Shown here in pieces: positions 59,324-64,000 of a stretch of 64,000 nt of DNA; the first letter of the stretch is position 1, and each line of letters opens with the position of its first letter. This DNA is from Ligula intestinalis (taxonomy: Eukaryota > Platyhelminthes > Cestoda > Diphyllobothriidea > Diphyllobothriidae). A program made the translations under genes and the position numbers. The notes under the pieces are model-generated. The model was not told where the DNA came from and searched no databases. It saw nothing but the letters and a program-made list of their open reading frames with translations. The stretch is taken from positions 34,949,103-35,013,102 of the forward strand of contig JAYGXS010000003.1 of the NCBI GenBank assembly GCA_036362985.1. Direction: 5' to 3'.

Positions 59324-62300
59324 CTACAGCATATCGGGTGACGTCCGAACAAGTTCCTCCGGAGAGGTGTAGTCGGAGCACTGATTGTCAATGAACCGCC
59401 TCAACATCTTGACAAAGTGTAACAAGCCACGTTTCGAACTGACAGCTTCATCGATTCTAATGAAGCAGCCGGTTGTAACTCATGGCTTTAGCAACGGACG
59501 ACAGGTCAATACCTGCTGAAGATGGTTCTTCTGGATTGACTGAGAAATCTTTGCCATGCTGTTAAGATGAATGCGGAGCATCTTGATTTCAAGGAAATCT
59601 ATTTACTGATTCGTCCTTAAGCAACAAATAAAACAAACCATCGGTTCATCTCCTATTCTGCATATAAAACTGAGTATTAGTAGCTATAGAGAAATTGCCA
59701 AGTGGATGCTAGGTACACACGGATATAAACATTGTCACTAAGTAATAGAGAGAGTCGAAGAAGTAAAAACAATGTGAGTAGTACTGATTTAAGCGAAGGC
59801 GCCGTACCCAGTCCGTTCATTGGTCTTGCGATATTTGAAACGTAATTATTTAAACTGACAGCCGTTAATAACGTGTACTAAATCATGCCTTTAATCAGAC
59901 CTCAGTGATACGTTCGGTTTTGCAGTTTTCACCGACAAACCGGCTGAGTTAGCATCCACTTTTTGTGAGGCAATAGCGTCTGTAGGTACTCTTAGTCCGA
60001 TGTTGGTACGGCGATGTCCATACCTAGGTTATAGTCAGCCAGCTCGCTTCCCGATTTCAGTTAGACAATGTCAAAATCCCTTAAGTGTTTCTTTGATGTT
60101 TGCATCAATAAAAAGCACATGGTTCGGAGTCATTCTCGGGAAAAAAGGGCGAACCTGGGCAGCTGGATCAATACTCGGATCCGAGTACATAGTCAGGCAG
60201 TACTTGAAGACACGGGACTTTTCCAGAAGCAGATAATCCGACGTATCGTTGACGGTCTCTGCACACAACTTTAGCATCCACTGTCGTTCAATTCGATGCT
60301 GAAGGTAAAAGAAGAAGGAATTAGAGTGAAGGGGATGAAAAAAGGCTAAAACGGTACTTGAACACTGACATCAGCACACAGAGCCTCTACAAGTTTGAAA
60401 AATAATGGAACGGTAGACAGGTGGACGGGCAGCTTTGATTGGAAGCATTCTTGAATAATCGAAAAGAAGATCTTCCAAAAATGAATTGGTTTCAGTAAAA
60501 ATGTTGACGAAGGGAGGAGGATTTTGAGTGAGGGTACTGAGAAGTAATGGATCCACAACAAGGCCACTCAACCTGCACGGTTAATATTGCCTTTTCTAAA
60601 GTGCATACTGAAGTCGACTTCCCGAAACAAACGGCAACCTGGGGAGGAGAGGATATATATATCAATTGGAGAAACCAACGCAATCCGAGGGATACCGAGA
60701 AGGTAACCAGAGAAAACTTGAGGCCTAGTGCTTCTAAACGTGGTTACACGTCCGAAGCTGAGGCTTATACATCATAGCTTCTAAAAGACAGGCGCAAAGC
60801 GTACGACAAAGACTGATAGTTTCCACCAATCGGGGCAACATAGCAAGTCCTCAGGTGAATGTACCAGTTCAGTTGGCGGACATGAGTTAAGTCCATCGGT
60901 TAATTGGGGCACGGGTTTCGAGTACTTACTGACTCGTCTCTTTCCCAAGGCTGGCTATTACCGACGACCTGTAGACATAACATTTTAGTTCTCTCGGGGG
61001 ATTAAACTAATTAGAACTACTTGTGGAATGGTGAAGTCTGCCAAGCTTGCTGCTGTTTAGTAAATGTGCCCATGTTCCAAAACCCTGCAAATGTCGCGTC
61101 ATTTAGAAGCTTAGCGTTACCATGAGGCAATTCAAGTAAACGACGAGGTTGCTCAAGCGTGCGACTGAGTGCATGGGAAAGGGAGGCCGATAGTGAGATA
61201 ACTTTTTCATGAAAAAATTAATGCATTCTTCACTTCAATAAACCAAATACGTTGAAAACTATAAGGATGCGATAACTCGATAGCTTTCTTGGTAAGTGCT
61301 ATGACCGTGTGCTTGTCTGACTGTTGTGCCCGAAACATCTACACGAGAGAGGAAGAGAATACGATCGGTCACGAGGAAATTTATTTTAACCAGTAAGTCA
61401 TTCTCACTAAAAGGCTGCGTGTACTAATAAAATTCTGGTTAGATTGGCTATAAGTTGCCTAATCTGCTTGAGGAGACAACTCTCGCAGACAGGGACCAAA
61501 AAGATCTGACGAGAGCTCTGTGAGTACAACTAAAGCCGGCTAGATCAGTCATGATCGCAGCAGCAAAAAATACAAGGCAGATCGTTGTTGAGCGCAGGCT
61601 CATGGCCTGCAGCGCGGGAGACGCGCGCGCATACTCCTCTGTGAGATTAACTCATCGCGGGAATGGAGGCATTCCGAACAGTAAGAATGTAATAGCTACC
61701 CGACGAATCCCTAATACTGCAATTATTGCACTGCTCATATATGTAAAATCCGAGCCCAGATATAGCCCGCAAGCGATAAAGGTGCGCCTTTAAGTTAAAT
61801 CGGTCACTGCGTCCAGTCTCATGCTCTACTGGCTTAACCCGGCCAGGCCAATGATAAATGACAGAAGGTCGATGTTGCGTTTAATTTTTAGAAATATGAA
61901 AAAAAACACGTCTTAATAGCTCAAGCGCCCAGTTCGACTATGTCCATCGCGTGCTTCACAGCAGGCTGGAAGCAATTGCAGTTACTTGCGTGTGAATTAG
62001 ATCATTGTGAGAGTAGAAGTTTTGCAACTATGATGATGCACAAACAGTCGTGACTTTGAAGGTTGTCAGCGGACGAGCAAGGTCGGCCCGGCCTTATTCG
62101 GCGTGTGCGTTTACCTAAAACCGCACGAGACTGCAAAGTAGTCGATAAAAAGAAAAGCAGGAAACAGACTCACATCTTCGTGGATTGAGAAGATGGTACG
62201 CATGAAATCCGGCACTGCACCCAGGTCGACGGCCGGCTTAGCTAGGAAACAGTTCCAGAACACCTCGTACATACGATGTTCTGGGCAAAAGATAAAATAA

Positions 62301-62547
62301 CATAAGAATGGGGAATCAGACATCTAGATAAGGACCGACTTTAGATAACGGGGACAGATACGCCCAAAAACGTACCTGGTTTGGCTAACATAAGCAGTGC
62401 GTGAACAAAAAAGTTGGCATGGACGCGTGTGAGCCGGAAGGCAGTGTCCGCCCTGGAACCGAATAGGAAGGGACGTCGAAAGCCGCCGCCGAGTTCTTCT
62501 GCCTTGTCACTCAGGCTATTACGAATGGTGTCCAGGATGAAGTTCAT
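59324..62547 (-). CDS. URB1: URB1/NPA1-like nucleolar pre-ribosomal protein, last five exons
   Basis: Minus-strand exons 62,376-62,547, 62,174-62,280, 60,155-60,298, 59,513-59,598 and 59,324-59,456 have GT..AG introns of 95, 1,875, 556 and 56 bp. They join in phase into 213 residues ending TAG. The block RADTAFRLTRVHANFFVHAL, LMLAKPEHRMYEVFWNCFLA, KPAVDLGAVPDFMRTIFS, then HRIERQWMLKLCAETVNDTS, DYLLLEKSRVFKYCLTMYSD follows the order of the URB1/Npa1 C-terminal domain: PEH-LY, FLL-KP-LDL-VP, ER-W-L-LL-EG, SDY-L. This protein works in the nucleolus in early 60S ribosomal subunit assembly. The ending SPEELVRTSPDML is lineage-specific. The N-terminal majority lies beyond the right edge or in exons not seen upstream. 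The family call comes from motif order; I could not run a search. Confidence 0.7.
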
Positions 62548-62834
62548 CTGAAGAAAAAAAGACATAATGCGTGATCGAACACGCGGGCTTCTCGAATTGG
62601 GCCGCCACCTTTTCTGCTCTCCATTCGCATGTAAATTTACTAAGGCGTAGATCGGTTAGTCTATTTTGCTCACTACATAGGGCTTGTTAAGGCTCTTTGT
62701 TTATTCAGAACTGGAGATCTACCATCAATGTGCAGCTGTATTTCTTGGAGTAAGTCCGGTAAAGGAAGTCGGGGAGAAGAGACAGGAACGATAGAATTTA
62801 ATATTCAGTTGAGCCAATTGTGAAAAATTCGCGG

Positions 62835-62912
62835 CCTCGGTGAGAGTTGAACCCACACAGCAAGGAAGGCTTCTGCGTAGCCAACACTTTACCATTGAGC
62901 TACGAAACTCAC
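62835..62912 (-). mobile_element. tRNA-derived SINE head
   Basis: Minus strand carries a perfect box A, TAGCTCAATGG (plus 62,892-62,902), and box B, GGGTTCAACTC (plus 62,843-62,853), about 40 bases apart as in a tRNA gene. The acceptor stem does not pair and the middle is irregular, so it is a tRNA-derived SINE or tRNA pseudogene. It lies upstream of the URB1-like exon at 62,376-62,547, probably in an intron. Confidence 0.65.
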
Positions 62913-63089
62913 AGTGAGCCGTGAATTTAATCATACTTGGATCGATTTTACCTGCCCAACTTACTGCTCGTATGGAATCCACCATTGCCGAACAGCAAGC
63001 TGACTACTGGAGGCAATTTTTCGTAAGCACTCATCTAGAATCCACCAAAATGATTATTTGGATCACTTGATTGTTAGGGGGGTTTGGCA

Positions 63090-63160
63090 GCGAAAAATTC
63101 ATGGTCTCGGTGTGAGTCGAGCCCACATAGCATTTAATATCAAGGAAAAACGCTGCCAAG
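63090..63160 (-). mobile_element. Second copy of the same SINE, degenerate
   Basis: Shares AAAATTC, GGTCTCGGTG and the box-B-like GGGCTCGACTC (minus strand) with the copy at 62.84 kb, at matching spacing; the box A half is not recognisable. Confidence 0.5.
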
Positions 63161-64000
63161 GCCAAAACTTGTGCGATATCATCACATCCACTGCTAAAAT
63201 CCCAGAGTAACTGCTAGCATGTTCCGGGCCCAGGTCATCCTGGTCCGACACACGTCTCTGCTCACCTCGACACGACCAACACTGGCCCTATCACTAAGCG
63301 TACCATTACGGTTGAGAGCTGAGTCGACATCGGAAGTAACGTGACGCAACCTGCATGGTACGGTTCAATCGCGATCAGACTGCGTCGGCTTTACCAGCCC
63401 TGCAGTGGAACGTTTCATACACAATCGACTAAACATGCGTACATACAGGCTGCTCTCAAGTCCCGCATACACTACTTCAACGTCTACTACGACAACTCCT
63501 GAAACTTTTTAACCCCGCTAAACGTCCAAGTGGATTTGAACGCATGCAACGATGAGTCCCCTACATAGTACAGCAAAATCGACACGACAAACTGGGATAA
63601 TGCAGACAAGGTACAATAACAAGGGCATGATAAGACGGAAGTGGCGATCCTTTGGTTGTTTGTCACCCCGACTACAATCAACATTCAGAACACTCATCAC
63701 GAATGAAGGAGGACGTTCACGTTCCAGGTATTTGCATTGGTAAAGAAGAAGGATAGTCGAGTACCGGATTGATTTGTTCATTATTCTGAGCTTTCGAACT
63801 CTTACAGAAGTCCATCGTCAGACCATCCTTCTTCTTTACCAGAACACTCATCATACACACCCCAAACACAGGCCACAGAGCGTAAAAACCACACACACAA
63901 AATTGTACGACAAGACACGTCAGCTGCGACAGGCAAACTAATAATATAGATTGAGACAGTACAAAGAGCATGACAAGGATCGACATAGACATCTGGCAAA
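63161..64000. other. No recognised genes
   Basis: Contains a 16-bp perfect inverted repeat GGTAAAGAAGAAGGAT (63,739-63,754) and its complement (63,823-63,838). More upstream exons of the URB1-like gene may lie here but were not recognised. Confidence 0.4.

Noticed and set aside
59324..59598. Alternative frame FLEIKMLRIHLNS for the penultimate URB1 exon
   Set aside because: The exon before it ends on a complete codon, which forces the frame ISLKSRCSAF; only that frame joins in phase to the last exon.
60358..60450. Possible extra URB1 exon (ECFQSKLPVHLSTVPLFFKL)
   Set aside because: Splice ends look plausible, but its phase does not fit the preceding exon (ends on a full codon); in that phase it hits a stop, and skipping it joins the conserved URB1 block cleanly.
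62835..62912. Functional tRNA gene
   Set aside because: Boxes A and B are good, but acceptor and anticodon stems do not pair; a related partial copy 250 bp away indicates a SINE.

Overview
The window is eukaryotic and very rich in transposable elements. I infer a parasitic flatworm (platyhelminth), probably one with a large, repeat-laden genome such as a cestode or trematode. The case rests on vertebrate/flatworm-type TTAGGG telomere units at 42.64-42.80 kb, spliced genes whose introns are only 30-43 bp, and a mixture of Penelope-like elements with a GIY-YIG nuclease, RTE-type LINEs, Merlin, CACTA, hAT and Ty3/Gypsy elements. Species was not determined.

Three host genes can be recognised. 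(1) A synaptic-vesicle-2/SVOP-like MFS transporter lies on the minus strand; three exons (22,959-23,030; 5,303-5,366; 1,267-1,392) are separated by introns of about 4 and 17 kb filled with transposon debris. (2) A complete NASP-type histone chaperone lies on the plus strand (49,848-51,207), with five exons and four introns of 31, 43, 30 and 32 bp. (3) The 3' end of an URB1/NPA1-like nucleolar ribosome-biogenesis gene lies on the minus strand (59,324-62,547), with five phase-consistent exons ending in a stop codon.

Layout: 0-0.5 kb decayed RTE LINE; 1.3-23 kb SVOP-like gene with a hAT MITE (2.1 kb), SINE pieces (4.4 and 12.8 kb), an inverted Penelope pair enclosing a 3.3-kb RTE LINE (14.9-19.0 kb), a LINE 3' fragment (20.5 kb) and Gypsy pol remains (21.4-22.4 kb); 24.8 kb pogo/Tigger-like MITE; 25-30 kb AT-rich DNA with a 155-bp tandem duplication; 30.3-31.7 kb Penelope element (minus); 32.3-33.4 kb Gypsy integrase and LINE endonuclease remains (minus); 37.6-39.1 kb Merlin transposase with introns; 39.8-41.0 kb LINE fragment and tandem repeats; 42.6-42.8 kb interstitial telomeric array with an assembly gap; 44-45.3 kb degenerate long-period repeats; 46.5-49.25 kb CACTA/EnSpm-like element with two genes; 49.8-51.2 kb NASP; 52 kb LINE 3' end; 56.1-56.7 kb RTE LINE (minus); 57.16-58.32 kb near-perfect palindrome of two head-to-head Penelope 3' ends; 59.3-62.5 kb URB1-like gene; 62.8-63.1 kb tRNA-derived SINE pieces.

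The most unusual material is the Penelope group. Two independent loci have 5'-truncated copies joined head to head, and each end carries a hammerhead-ribozyme-like core. The 57-58 kb palindrome has 574-bp arms and only a 10-bp spacer. The two-gene CACTA element and the Merlin gene both use introns of about 34-74 bp and are each damaged by only one or two small lesions.
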